DNA of 64,000 nucleotides from positions 62,001-126,000 of the forward strand of contig JAHJTC010000006.1 in assembly GCA_018830105.1 (NCBI GenBank). The letters run 5' to 3'. The stretch comes from Bacteroidota bacterium (GTDB taxonomy: Bacteria; Bacteroidota; Bacteroidia; Bacteroidales; F082). Within the stretch, counting starts at the first letter, position 1. The number at the start of each line of letters is the position of its first letter. Below the pieces are notes generated by a model. It was not told where the DNA came from and searched no databases. It worked only from the letters and a program-made list of their open reading frames with translations. This document shows, in pieces, positions 34,833-43,094 of this stretch. Both the position numbers and the translations under genes were made by a program.

Positions 34833-35384
34833 ATGAATATCATTCAAAAACAAGCGGCTGACTTCTACCAAATGAACATGAGAGAAGGCCGCACTAAGCA
34901 TCAAGCGTTTATTGATGTAGTGAAGTCTGAATTGTACAATTATCGTAAGCAGGCACACAAAATGGAATTTCTGCAATGGATCCTCTCTAAACTCAAAATG
35001 GATTTTGATAGCCATTATGAGGAATGTGAAAATAAAGAGAACTGCCAGATCAATGAAACCTATGAAAACTCCTTGTTTTTCCTCCAGATTGAACTTGAAG
35101 AGATCGAAGCTTCCTTGTCTGAAAATGACTTCACATCGCTTGCAAAAACAGAAATGGATTTGAAGCTGAATGAAATCCTTGATCAGATGAAAACTGTGCA
35201 ACTGGGCCAGCAAATCACATATGATGATATAAAGTCTGAAATAGAGGAGCTTAAAGATTTTTACTTCCTCAACAAGAAAAATTGGAAACAACTACTACTG
35301 GGGAAACTGGAAGATTTTACTGTCGCCGGAATAGTTGCTGAAAAAATCAGCAAACCTCTCCTGGAATTATTGAAGCAGTTTTAA
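34833..35384 (+). CDS. Hypothetical helical protein of the island
   Basis: 183 residues from the ATG at 34833; an in-frame ATG at 34773 would add 20 residues without any supporting signal. The protein is almost wholly helical and rich in Glu/Lys: ADFYQMNMREGRTKHQAFID, then VKSELYNYRKQAHKMEFLQW. Later come FFLQIELEEIEASLSENDF and DLKLNEILDQMKTVQLGQQI, with probable coiled coil. The end, VAGIVAEKISKPLLELLKQF, looks amphipathic. No family was recognised. It lies upstream of the restriction operon on the same strand. Confidence 0.6.
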   Translation: MNIIQKQAADFYQMNMREGRTKHQAFIDVVKSELYNYRKQAHKMEFLQWILSKLKMDFDSHYEECENKENCQINETYENSLFFLQIELEEIEASLSENDFTSLAKTEMDLKLNEILDQMKTVQLGQQITYDDIKSEIEELKDFYFLNKKNWKQLLLGKLEDFTVAGIVAEKISKPLLELLKQF

Positions 35385-35496
35385 TACTGTCAGGTGTTTT
35401 GCCCATCCACGCTGAGCAAGTAGATTGACAACGCCATGTAACACATTAGTTATCAATTTATAACCAATGGTAATTTTATTTGGGAAAAAAATTAGC

Positions 35497-35504
35497 TAAA
35501 TTTG
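35497..35504 (+). promoter_or_regulatory. Candidate -7 box
   Basis: TAAATTTG fits TAnnTTTG, 83 bp before the gene at 35587; the nearest TTTG upstream (35480-35483 region) is only about 14 bp away, so the -33 element is doubtful. Confidence 0.3.
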
Positions 35505-35586
35505 GGGAAATATGTATTAGTAAATTCATATAATATTCATTTTCAATTTATTAAAAACTATTTTACTCAATAATTACTTAAAACTT

Positions 35587-35919
35587 ATGAAGAAGCAGAA
35601 ATCTTTAAAAATTAACCAATTCAAGAAATCCCCTAACTCAAATTTGATGCAGAAAAGAAATCACAATACTGAAATCACTAATTTTCAAGTCGTTCATTAC
35701 ATTAATGTATTTCAACATGGCAGTAATGGAAATGTAACCAATATGACCTCTTGGTTCTCGCTGAAGTCAATTTTTAGCCTCTTATCCATTAAAATTGCGG
35801 TCAATCTGCTTTTCGATATAGACCTTGAAAAAAGTTTCCTTTCAGGCACTTTCATCTCATTAATCATTTACTTGTTTTTAAATTACTGCAAAGATGCCCT
35901 TTTCACTTTCTTTTCCTAA
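35587..35919 (+). CDS. Hypothetical protein with C-terminal hydrophobic segments
   Basis: 110 residues. The first 30 are strongly basic (KKQKSLKINQFKKSPNSNLM), then a short beta segment (TNFQVVHYINVFQHGSNGNV). One or two membrane helices follow near the C-terminus (LLSIKIAVNLLFDID; FLSGTFISLIIYLFLNYC). No family recognised. It precedes the methylase gene by 90 bp in the same direction and might be the first gene of the operon or a small membrane-located effector. Confidence 0.5.
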   Translation: MKKQKSLKINQFKKSPNSNLMQKRNHNTEITNFQVVHYINVFQHGSNGNVTNMTSWFSLKSIFSLLSIKIAVNLLFDIDLEKSFLSGTFISLIIYLFLNYCKDALFTFFS

Positions 35920-36008
35920 ATTTGACCTTTCACTCACCTACACATCAGGCTGTAGGTTTATACAATTAGTTTTCAAACAATTAGACGCTATAAAGAATAG
36001 ATACACCC

Positions 36009-38057
36009 ATGACCAACGATCATCTCGACCTCCAATCTCCTGACCTTGTTGCACAAAACATCGATAAAATTGCCGCCCTCTTTCCCAATTGTGTTACCGA
36101 AGGCCCTGACGGCAAAGTGATAGATTTCGATCTGCTGCGTCAGGAGCTAAGCCCTCATGTGGTGGAAGGCACCAAGGAGCGCTACCGGCTGGAATGGCCT
36201 GGCAAACGCGAAGCTATCGTAACGGCCAACCTGCCCACCACCAAAACCCTGCGCCCTGTGCGCGAAGATTCTGTTGACTTTGATAACACCGAAAACCTAT
36301 ACATTGAAGGCGACAACTTAGAAGTGCTGAAGCTATTGCAAGAAAGCTACTTGGGTAAGATTAAGATGATCTACATCGACCCGCCTTACAACACAGGTAA
36401 AGACTTTGTGTACAAAGACAACTTTAGCAAAGACACCCAGGAAGAACTTTTCGAAAGCGGCCAAAAAGACGAATACAACCAACGCCTGATAGCCAACCCC
36501 GAAACTGCCGGGCGCTACCATTCAGATTGGTTGAGTATGATGTACCCCAGACTGAAACTTGCAAGGAATTTATTAACTACTGACGGCGTCATTTTAATCA
36601 GCATTGGAGAAGATGAATTGGGAAATCTTAAATCCCAGCTATGTGATATTTTTGGCGAGTTTAATTATGTATCATCTTTATTATGGGAGAAAGGAAGAAA
36701 AAATGATTCAAGATTCTTTTCACACGGTCACGAATACATTTTAGTTTTCGCAAAAGATAAAGAGTACTTAATAAATGAAAACATTTATTGGAGAGAAGAA
36801 AAGCCAGGTGCAAGAGAAATCTATAATTTCTATCTAATGTCAAAACAAAAACATTCTAATGACTTTTCACAGATAGAAAAAGAGTTAAGAGCATTTTATA
36901 AAAATCTTCCTAAAGAACATCCATCAAAGAAACATTCAAGATACTCGCATGTGGATCAACGTGGTGTTTGGAGGGACGACAACATGTCTTTGCCAAGGGG
37001 TGGTGCTCGCTATGAAGTCATTCACCCCGTAACAGGTAAGCCATGTGCTATTCCTCCAGGTGGTTGGAGATATGCATCTCTCGAAATAATGCAAGAAAAG
37101 ATAGATCAGGGTTTTGTTGTTTTCAGAGAAGATCATACGGAACCGCCTGTTCGCAAAACATATCTTGTTAGAAGCATAAACGAGAATACAGAAGAGCCTG
37201 AAATTGGACTTCAGGTGCTGGGAACATATTTCTACCGCAGTGGACTTCAAGCTACGAATGAGCTAAATAGTATATTCGGGCGACAGCGAGTTTTTAACAA
37301 CCCAAAGGATCATGAAATTTTAAGCAAATTAATAAATTACTGCACAGGAAGAGATAATGAAGCAATAATATTGGACTTTTTTTCAGGTTCCGCGAGTTCC
37401 GCCCATGCTGTATTAGAGCTTAATTCTATCGACTCTGGAAATAGAAGATTCATTCAAGTTCAGCTACCTGAAGCAACCGACGAAAAGAGCGAAGCCTTCA
37501 AAGCAGGCTACAAAAATATCTGCGAAATAGGCAAAGAGCGCATCCGCCGTGCCGCCAAAAAAATCAAAGAAGAGCTGCAAGCCAAACAGCAGCAACAGCA
37601 AGGCAAGCTCGATTTTGAGGAGGATACGACAGTGGATATTTCCAAACTCGATTTTGGCTTTCGTGTCTACCGCCTCGACAGCTCCAATATGCAGGATGTA
37701 TATTACCGCCCACAGGATTACAAGCAGGAGGCCATGGAACTCTTTGCCGATAACATCAAAGCCGACCGCACACCTGATGACCTGCTGGCACAGGTAATGC
37801 TCGACTGGGGCTTGTCGCTTTCGCTCAAAATAGAACAGCAGCAGCTGCAAGGCAAGCTGCTCTTCAAAGTGGCCGGCAATTCCCTTTTCGCCTGCTTTGA
37901 TGATGGCATCGACGAAGCATTTGCCAAGGCCGTTGCACCTGAGCATCCCTTGCGCATCGTATTCCGCGACAAAGGCTTCAGCAGCGACACCGCCAAGGTA
38001 AATGTAAAGCAGCTGCTCAAACAGCTGAGCCCCGAAACAGAAATGAAAGTGATATAG
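36009..38057 (+). CDS. mod: Type III restriction-modification methylase subunit (Mod), N6-adenine methyltransferase
   Basis: 682 residues. DPPYNTG near residue 124 (motif IV) precedes FSGSASSAHAV near residue 457 (motif I): the beta-class order of type III Mod proteins. The start LVAQNIDKIAALFPNCVTEG and ENLYIEGDNLEVLKLLQESY are Mod hallmarks. It recognises a short asymmetric site and methylates adenine with AdoMet; with Res it also directs cleavage. The middle (about residues 180-480, bases 36545-37450), which holds the target-recognition part, is strikingly more AT-rich than both ends, as if exchanged by recombination. First clear gene of a six-gene operon; the next gene starts 2 bp after its stop. 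Confidence 0.93.
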   Translation: MTNDHLDLQSPDLVAQNIDKIAALFPNCVTEGPDGKVIDFDLLRQELSPHVVEGTKERYRLEWPGKREAIVTANLPTTKTLRPVREDSVDFDNTENLYIEGDNLEVLKLLQESYLGKIKMIYIDPPYNTGKDFVYKDNFSKDTQEELFESGQKDEYNQRLIANPETAGRYHSDWLSMMYPRLKLARNLLTTDGVILISIGEDELGNLKSQLCDIFGEFNYVSSLLWEKGRKNDSRFFSHGHEYILVFAKDKEYLINENIYWREEKPGAREIYNFYLMSKQKHSNDFSQIEKELRAFYKNLPKEHPSKKHSRYSHVDQRGVWRDDNMSLPRGGARYEVIHPVTGKPCAIPPGGWRYASLEIMQEKIDQGFVVFREDHTEPPVRKTYLVRSINENTEEPEIGLQVLGTYFYRSGLQATNELNSIFGRQRVFNNPKDHEILSKLINYCTGRDNEAIILDFFSGSASSAHAVLELNSIDSGNRRFIQVQLPEATDEKSEAFKAGYKNICEIGKERIRRAAKKIKEELQAKQQQQQGKLDFEEDTTVDISKLDFGFRVYRLDSSNMQDVYYRPQDYKQEAMELFADNIKADRTPDDLLAQVMLDWGLSLSLKIEQQQLQGKLLFKVAGNSLFACFDDGIDEAFAKAVAPEHPLRIVFRDKGFSSDTAKVNVKQLLKQLSPETEMKVI

Positions 38058-38059
38058 GT

Positions 38060-39697
38060 ATGGCACTACCAGTTAACATAGAAGATTTGGTTCATGGAAA
38101 AACTATTGAGTGGGCTCGTATTGAACTGAAAAAAGGTTGGAATGCAAAAAAAATAATGCATACAATGTGTGCCTTTGCTAATGATATTCATAATTGGGGC
38201 GGTGGCTATATAATTGTTGGCATAGATGAAGTTGATGGACAGGCAAAATTACCTCCTGAAGGAATAGAACAAAATTCAATCGATAGTATTCAAAAAGAGT
38301 TATTACAGTTAAGTCATCGTATTATTCCCAATTATTTTCCTATTGTTGAGCCTTATGTTTTATATGAAAGGCATATTCTGGTCGTCTGGTGTCCTGCTGG
38401 AGATAATCGCCCTTATTCTGCCCCTGTGTCATTAGAAAAAGGCGTCCATAGAAACTATTATGTCAGGATCAATTCTAATACTGTTGTTGCGCCGCAGGGA
38501 TCAGCTGAATATAATCAGTTAATCGAGCTTGCAGCCCGCATCCCTTTTGATGACAGAATAAACAATCAAGCTACAGTTGACAGTCTTGATCTGGGCTTAA
38601 TCCGAGAGTATCTTCAAGAAGTCAAAAGCAACTTGTTAGAAGATAGCCTTCACATCCCTTTCGCTGATCTGTGTAGAACTATGCTTATTGCTAAAGGACC
38701 TAATGAAGATTTACGCCCGGTGAATGTAGGCTTGATGTTTTTTTGCAAAACACCAGAACGTTTTTTTAACCGAGCATGGATTGAATTGGTATGGCATGAG
38801 GATAATTCGAGCAAGAAATTCAAAGAAGTTTATTTTAAAGGACCCTTGCAAAAACAGTTGCGGAATGCACTATCCTTTATCCAAACAAACATTGTAAAAG
38901 AAAAGGTCGTTAAACACAAAGACAAAGCCGAAGCAGACCGTTTTAACAATTATCCCTACGAAGCCATCGAGGAAGCCCTTTCTAATGCTGTTTACCACAA
39001 AAGCTATGAAATGAGATCACCGATTGAAGTGCAGGTTTTTCCTGATAAGATCACTATACTAAGCCACCCGGGACCGGTTCCGCCTGTTAATGCAAATGTT
39101 CTGGCTACACAGCGTCACATCATCGCTCGGGAATACAGAAATCGCAGAATAGGTGATTTCCTGAAGGAATTGCATCTTACTGAAGGACGAGGTACAGGTT
39201 TTCCTACAATTTATAGTGCTATGGCTGATAATGGTTCTCCTGATCCTGTTTTTGAAACTGATGAAGCTAATTATGTACTGGTAACAATACCTATACATAA
39301 AGGATTTGGTGTAGATGACCAAGTAAGTGACCAAGTAGGTGACCAAGATAAAGATCACGTATTCAATTCTTTAGAAGATGTTATTGCTTTTTGTAATGGC
39401 GTTAGTGACCAAGTTAGTGACCAAGCTCGTGATCAGGCTCGAGCAATAGTAACTGATCATATTCATCCTAAAGTTTCTGATATACTTCAAACTACAAGAA
39501 ATTGGATTAAAAGATCAGATCTATTTTCTGCAATTGGATTGACCAATCATTCAAAGAACAGGAAAGCATATCTTGATCCACTAATAGATCTGGGATTAGT
39601 AGAAATGGAATACCCGGATAAGAGGACAAGTCCAAAACAGAGATATAAAATCACAACTTCAGGTTATCATCTTTTGAATTTGATAAAACAAGCATGA
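38060..39697 (+). CDS. AlbA_2/Schlafen-type ATP-binding protein with winged-helix C-terminus
   Basis: 545 residues. N-terminal AlbA_2 domain: TIEWARIELKKGWNAKKIMH, CAFANDIHNWGGGYIIVGID. In the middle a GHKL-like ATP-binding part: YPYEAIEEALSNAVYHKSYE, HPGPVPP, RNRRIGDFL, EGRGTGFPTI. Towards the end are low-complexity repeats of DQVSDQVGDQ and SDQVSDQARDQAR (12-bp DNA units, in frame), then a winged helix. Such proteins (once labelled RecG-related or divergent AAA-4) regulate transcription or act in defence. The gene sits exactly between mod and res, 2 bp after mod and overlapping res by four bases; AT content is higher than in res. Confidence 0.85.
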   Translation: MALPVNIEDLVHGKTIEWARIELKKGWNAKKIMHTMCAFANDIHNWGGGYIIVGIDEVDGQAKLPPEGIEQNSIDSIQKELLQLSHRIIPNYFPIVEPYVLYERHILVVWCPAGDNRPYSAPVSLEKGVHRNYYVRINSNTVVAPQGSAEYNQLIELAARIPFDDRINNQATVDSLDLGLIREYLQEVKSNLLEDSLHIPFADLCRTMLIAKGPNEDLRPVNVGLMFFCKTPERFFNRAWIELVWHEDNSSKKFKEVYFKGPLQKQLRNALSFIQTNIVKEKVVKHKDKAEADRFNNYPYEAIEEALSNAVYHKSYEMRSPIEVQVFPDKITILSHPGPVPPVNANVLATQRHIIAREYRNRRIGDFLKELHLTEGRGTGFPTIYSAMADNGSPDPVFETDEANYVLVTIPIHKGFGVDDQVSDQVGDQDKDHVFNSLEDVIAFCNGVSDQVSDQARDQARAIVTDHIHPKVSDILQTTRNWIKRSDLFSAIGLTNHSKNRKAYLDPLIDLGLVEMEYPDKRTSPKQRYKITTSGYHLLNLIKQA

Positions 39698-40635
39698 AAC
39701 TACAATTTAAACAACAAGATTTCCAGGTAGATGCAGTGCAAGCTGTAGTAGATTGTTTCGAAGGACAACCCATAAAAACCAACCGTTTCACCCTCGAACG
39801 CAGCAAAGATCTGATCAAAAAAGCCAAATTGGCTGCATTGGGCACACAAACAATCGACTTTGAAACCGATGTACTCGAAGAAATTGGCTACCGCAACAGC
39901 CCCATACATATTCTTGAATCGCAGGTGCTTGATAACATCAAAGTAGTTCAACAGCGAAACGACCTGCTCGAAAGCGAACGCATCGAAAGGCCAAAGGGTG
40001 TGAAGCTGGGATACAACCTCACCATCGAAATGGAGACCGGAACAGGAAAAACGTACACCTATATCCGAACCATGTATGAGCTCCACAAGCATTATGGCTG
40101 GAGCAAATACATTGTGATTGTTCCCAGCATTGCCATACGCGAAGGGGTTTACAAATCCTTTCAGGTAACACAGGATCACTTTCAGGAATTGTATGGCCAC
40201 AAAATCAATCCCTTTATCTATAACTCAGGCCGGCCACAAGACATTGAAAACTTTGCTTCTGACAGCCGCATCAGTGTAATGATCATTAATACCCAGGCTT
40301 TTGCAGCAAGAGGCGAAAACGCCAGGAGGATCAAACAGGAGCTCGATCAGTTTGGAACACGTCGTCCAATAGATATTATTGCCGAAACCAATCCTGTCCT
40401 TATCATTGACGAGCCTCAATCCGTTGGCAAACAAGGCTCCGTCACATTGAAAAGCCTCGAAGAGTTTAATCCCTTACTTACCTTGCGCTATTCGGCAACA
40501 CATGCCGCAGGCGAAGAATACAATAAGATTTACCGTCTCGATGCACTGGATGCCTACAACAAAAAGCTGGTCAAAAAAATACAGGTCAAGGGGATCAACG
40601 TTAAAGGCATAACAGGCACGGATATTACCAGATAG
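39694..40635 (+). CDS. res: Res N-terminal fragment (ATPase core)
   Basis: 313 codons up to the TAG. It starts inside the end of the AlbA_2 gene (ATGA overlap). It contains the N-terminal region (MKLQFKQQDFQVDAVQAVVD), Walker A METGTGKTYTYIR, the Walker B-like VLIIDEPQSVGK and motif III SATHAAG. By itself it lacks the second RecA fold and the nuclease, so it cannot translocate or cleave DNA. Confidence 0.75.
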   Translation: MKLQFKQQDFQVDAVQAVVDCFEGQPIKTNRFTLERSKDLIKKAKLAALGTQTIDFETDVLEEIGYRNSPIHILESQVLDNIKVVQQRNDLLESERIERPKGVKLGYNLTIEMETGTGKTYTYIRTMYELHKHYGWSKYIVIVPSIAIREGVYKSFQVTQDHFQELYGHKINPFIYNSGRPQDIENFASDSRISVMIINTQAFAARGENARRIKQELDQFGTRRPIDIIAETNPVLIIDEPQSVGKQGSVTLKSLEEFNPLLTLRYSATHAAGEEYNKIYRLDALDAYNKKLVKKIQVKGINVKGITGTDITR

Positions 40636-40650
40636 CTCAAACAGATCATT

Positions 40651-42837
40651 TTGAGCACCAATAAACCGCCCATGGCGCTCATCGAGATCAACAAAAGAAG
40701 TGCAGATGGTGTAAAAAGGGTGCGTTTAAAACTGGAACAAGGCGCCAATCTGTTTGAGCTATCTGGTAATATCCCTGCCTATGAGAATCTTATGATTACT
40801 GAAATAGATGGTTACCAGCGTAAAATTGTGCTGGGCGGTATGGAACTTTATCCCGGCGACATTCTCAACAACTTCAACGAAAAAGACTTCCGCAGGGTGC
40901 AAATACGCGAAACTATACTCTCGCACCTCGAAAAAGAAAAAGAACTCTTTGCCAAAGGCATCAAAGTGCTTTCACTCTTTTTTATCGATTCCGTTGAAAA
41001 GTACCGTATTTATGATGAGGATAATAACCCGCAGCCTGGCGATTACGCTAAAATATTTGAAGAAGAATACCAGAAACTTAGAGACAATTACCTGGATTTG
41101 TTTCAGCAGGATTACAACGACTTTCTGCTCGAAACCGATCCTTCCAAGGTATATAAAGGGTATATGCCAACCGACTATGAAGCCTATTTGCTTCGTGATG
41201 ATGCTGCTCAGGTACATAATGGTTATTTTTCCATCGATAAAAAAGGACGCATTATTGATCCAGGCGTCAAACGTGGTAGCGAGGATTCAGATGATATTTC
41301 TGCCTACGACCTGATCATGAAAGACAAGGAACGGCTGCTCAGCTTCGAAGAACCAACACGATTCATTTTTTCTCACTCTGCTCTCAAAGAAGGTTGGGAC
41401 AACCCCAATGTTTTCCAGATATGTGCGCTGAAAAATCCTGACTCAGGTAGCGAAAATCGCCGCCGTCAGGAAGTAGGCCGCGGAATGCGCCTCTGCGTAG
41501 ATAAAAATGGTGTACGTTTTGATTTTGAACAAATTGGCAGTCAGGTTCATCAGATCAACAAGCTAACCGTTGTGGCCTCCGAAAAATTTGAATCTTTTGC
41601 CAAAGGCTTACAGGCCGAAATAGCAGCCACGCTTAAAGACCGCCCACAAAAAGCAGACAAAGAATTCTTTATTGCCAAACTGGTCACAAACGAAAAGGGA
41701 GAATCGCATCGCCTTTCCGAAGAAGATGCCCGTAAGTTGCAGTTCAAATTAATTCAGTCGCAAGTAATTGATGATGAATACAAAATAACTGCTCTGGGTC
41801 GCGAACTGATCGATCAAAACAAAGTGCCACTTCCGGAAAATCTTGTTCCTTTTAGTGAATCCGTGCATAAACTACTCAAATCGATCTACTCTGGTGAGGC
41901 CTTTATGCCTGAAAATGAAAGGAAAACAGTCAGCCTGCGCCCTAATAAGAATTTTGCCAAAAAGGAATTTCAGGAGTTGTGGAACAAAATCAGCTTAAAA
42001 ACAATCTATGAAGTCAATTTCGATACCGCAAAACTCATTGATGAAAGCCGTATCCGTATTGATGCTCAGCTCAATATTGGCGATCGTATCTACGAAGTGA
42101 AGACTGGTGAACTGGAATCCGGCACCAAGGAAGAGATGGAACTGAAAAATTTGATTAGAGAAACCAATCGCACCACAACAAAGTTAAAAAACGAGCTTTA
42201 TACCAATACCGCTTACGATATTGTTGGCGAAATAGAAACACGTACTAACCTCACACGACGCACTATTGCAAAGATATTGAAAGCCATAAAGCAGGAGAAA
42301 TTTCAGCTTCTGCGTAAAAATCCTGAAGAATTCATCGCTAAATGCAGCCGCCTGATCAATGAATCAAAAGCAAGTCTGATCATCAACAACATTGTGTACC
42401 ACAAAATTGATGAACGTCATGATGCCAAAACAGTGTTCACCAACGACAGTCAAACACTTCAGAATAACGAACTACTGAAAAAACACATTTACGACTACCT
42501 GACTTCCGATTCCAAAATTGAAGCGGACTTTGCTCAGGCTCTCGAAAACAGTGTAGAAGTGGTAGTATATGCCAAACTACCCAAAAGCTTCTATATCTCA
42601 ACGCCCATCGAAAATTACAGCCCTGACTGGGCAATCGTATTTGACAAAGAAAAAGTGCGTCATATCTACTTTGTGGCCGAAACCAAAGGTTCTGATTCAG
42701 ACCTTCAACTACGAGAGATTGAGAAGCTGAAGATTCATTGTGCTTCCCAGCATTTTGACACCATCAGCGATGGCACGGTCAAGTTTTCGAAAGTTAGTAG
42801 CTATGATAAATTGCTTGAAATAATACAGTTAAAATAA
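40651..42837 (+). CDS. res: Res C-terminal fragment (helicase lobe 2 and nuclease)
   Basis: Same frame as the N-terminal part, beginning right after the TAG. Independent translation would have to start at TTG 40651 or ATG 40672 without an evident ribosome-binding site. It contains FSHSALKEGWDNPNVFQICA, RRQEVGRGMRLC and the PD-(D/E)xK nuclease SPDWAIVFDKEKVRHIYFVA followed by ETKG. Its stop overlaps the next start (TAATG). Confidence 0.75.
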   Translation: MSTNKPPMALIEINKRSADGVKRVRLKLEQGANLFELSGNIPAYENLMITEIDGYQRKIVLGGMELYPGDILNNFNEKDFRRVQIRETILSHLEKEKELFAKGIKVLSLFFIDSVEKYRIYDEDNNPQPGDYAKIFEEEYQKLRDNYLDLFQQDYNDFLLETDPSKVYKGYMPTDYEAYLLRDDAAQVHNGYFSIDKKGRIIDPGVKRGSEDSDDISAYDLIMKDKERLLSFEEPTRFIFSHSALKEGWDNPNVFQICALKNPDSGSENRRRQEVGRGMRLCVDKNGVRFDFEQIGSQVHQINKLTVVASEKFESFAKGLQAEIAATLKDRPQKADKEFFIAKLVTNEKGESHRLSEEDARKLQFKLIQSQVIDDEYKITALGRELIDQNKVPLPENLVPFSESVHKLLKSIYSGEAFMPENERKTVSLRPNKNFAKKEFQELWNKISLKTIYEVNFDTAKLIDESRIRIDAQLNIGDRIYEVKTGELESGTKEEMELKNLIRETNRTTTKLKNELYTNTAYDIVGEIETRTNLTRRTIAKILKAIKQEKFQLLRKNPEEFIAKCSRLINESKASLIINNIVYHKIDERHDAKTVFTNDSQTLQNNELLKKHIYDYLTSDSKIEADFAQALENSVEVVVYAKLPKSFYISTPIENYSPDWAIVFDKEKVRHIYFVAETKGSDSDLQLREIEKLKIHCASQHFDTISDGTVKFSKVSSYDKLLEIIQLK

Positions 42838-43091
42838 TGGAAAGCCTATCATACATATCACCTAACCCGAAATCTTGGCACAAAATACATGGTTTGCTTA
42901 CGCAGTTTTGGGAAGAAAAATTAAACAAGACTGTTCCAAAACCTCCTGTTCCCCTTATCTTAAACGGCTGGGTTTTTAGTAGTGATTTTGAGAAGAAAAA
43001 CAGATGGTTGGAGACGCTGAAATGGGCAGAAGAAAATAATTGTTCTCACCTTATTCCTCAATTATCAGAAGAAGACAAATATTTTGGATAA
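42837..43091 (+). CDS. Small protein between Res and the helicase
   Basis: 84 residues, start overlapping the res stop by one base and ending 3 bp before the helicase gene, so it is surely translated as part of the operon. It is polar with many Trp (NPKSWHKIHGLLTQFWEE, VPLILNGWVFSSDFEKKNRW, LETLKWAEENNCSHLIPQL). It looks like a small all-helical adaptor; I know no family with a function. Its tight coupling suggests a structural role in the restriction or helicase complex. Confidence 0.7.
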   Translation: MESLSYISPNPKSWHKIHGLLTQFWEEKLNKTVPKPPVPLILNGWVFSSDFEKKNRWLETLKWAEENNCSHLIPQLSEEDKYFG

Positions 43092-43094
43092 GAA

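Larger units (their letters stand above)
39694..42837 (+). pseudogene. res: Type III restriction subunit (Res) gene, interrupted by one in-frame TAG
   Basis: The frame from 39694 to 42837 would code for a 1047-residue Res, but codon 314 (40633-40635) is TAG; the two parts are in the same frame and together carry every expected motif. These are Walker A ETGTGKT (about residue 113), the DEPQ box (about 238), SAT-like SATHAAGEEY, helicase motif VI RRQEVGRGMRL (about 592) and a C-terminal nuclease PD...AETKG (about 977-995). So this is one gene with one nonsense change, splitting ATPase core from helicase/nuclease. Restriction is probably off or weak unless read-through occurs; Mod alone could still methylate. 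Confidence 0.82.

Noticed and set aside
35203..35384. Toxin or regulator role for the helical protein at 34833
   Set aside because: Only coiled-coil character is visible; no motif supports a specific function.
37464..38066. 200-codon antisense frame in the mod gene
   Set aside because: Composition follows from the GC-rich codons of mod on the other strand; no domain, start context or promoter.
40633..40635. TAG as a reassigned sense codon
   Set aside because: TAG ends other genes normally here (for example the EF-G paralogue at 63208-63210), so general recoding is unlikely.
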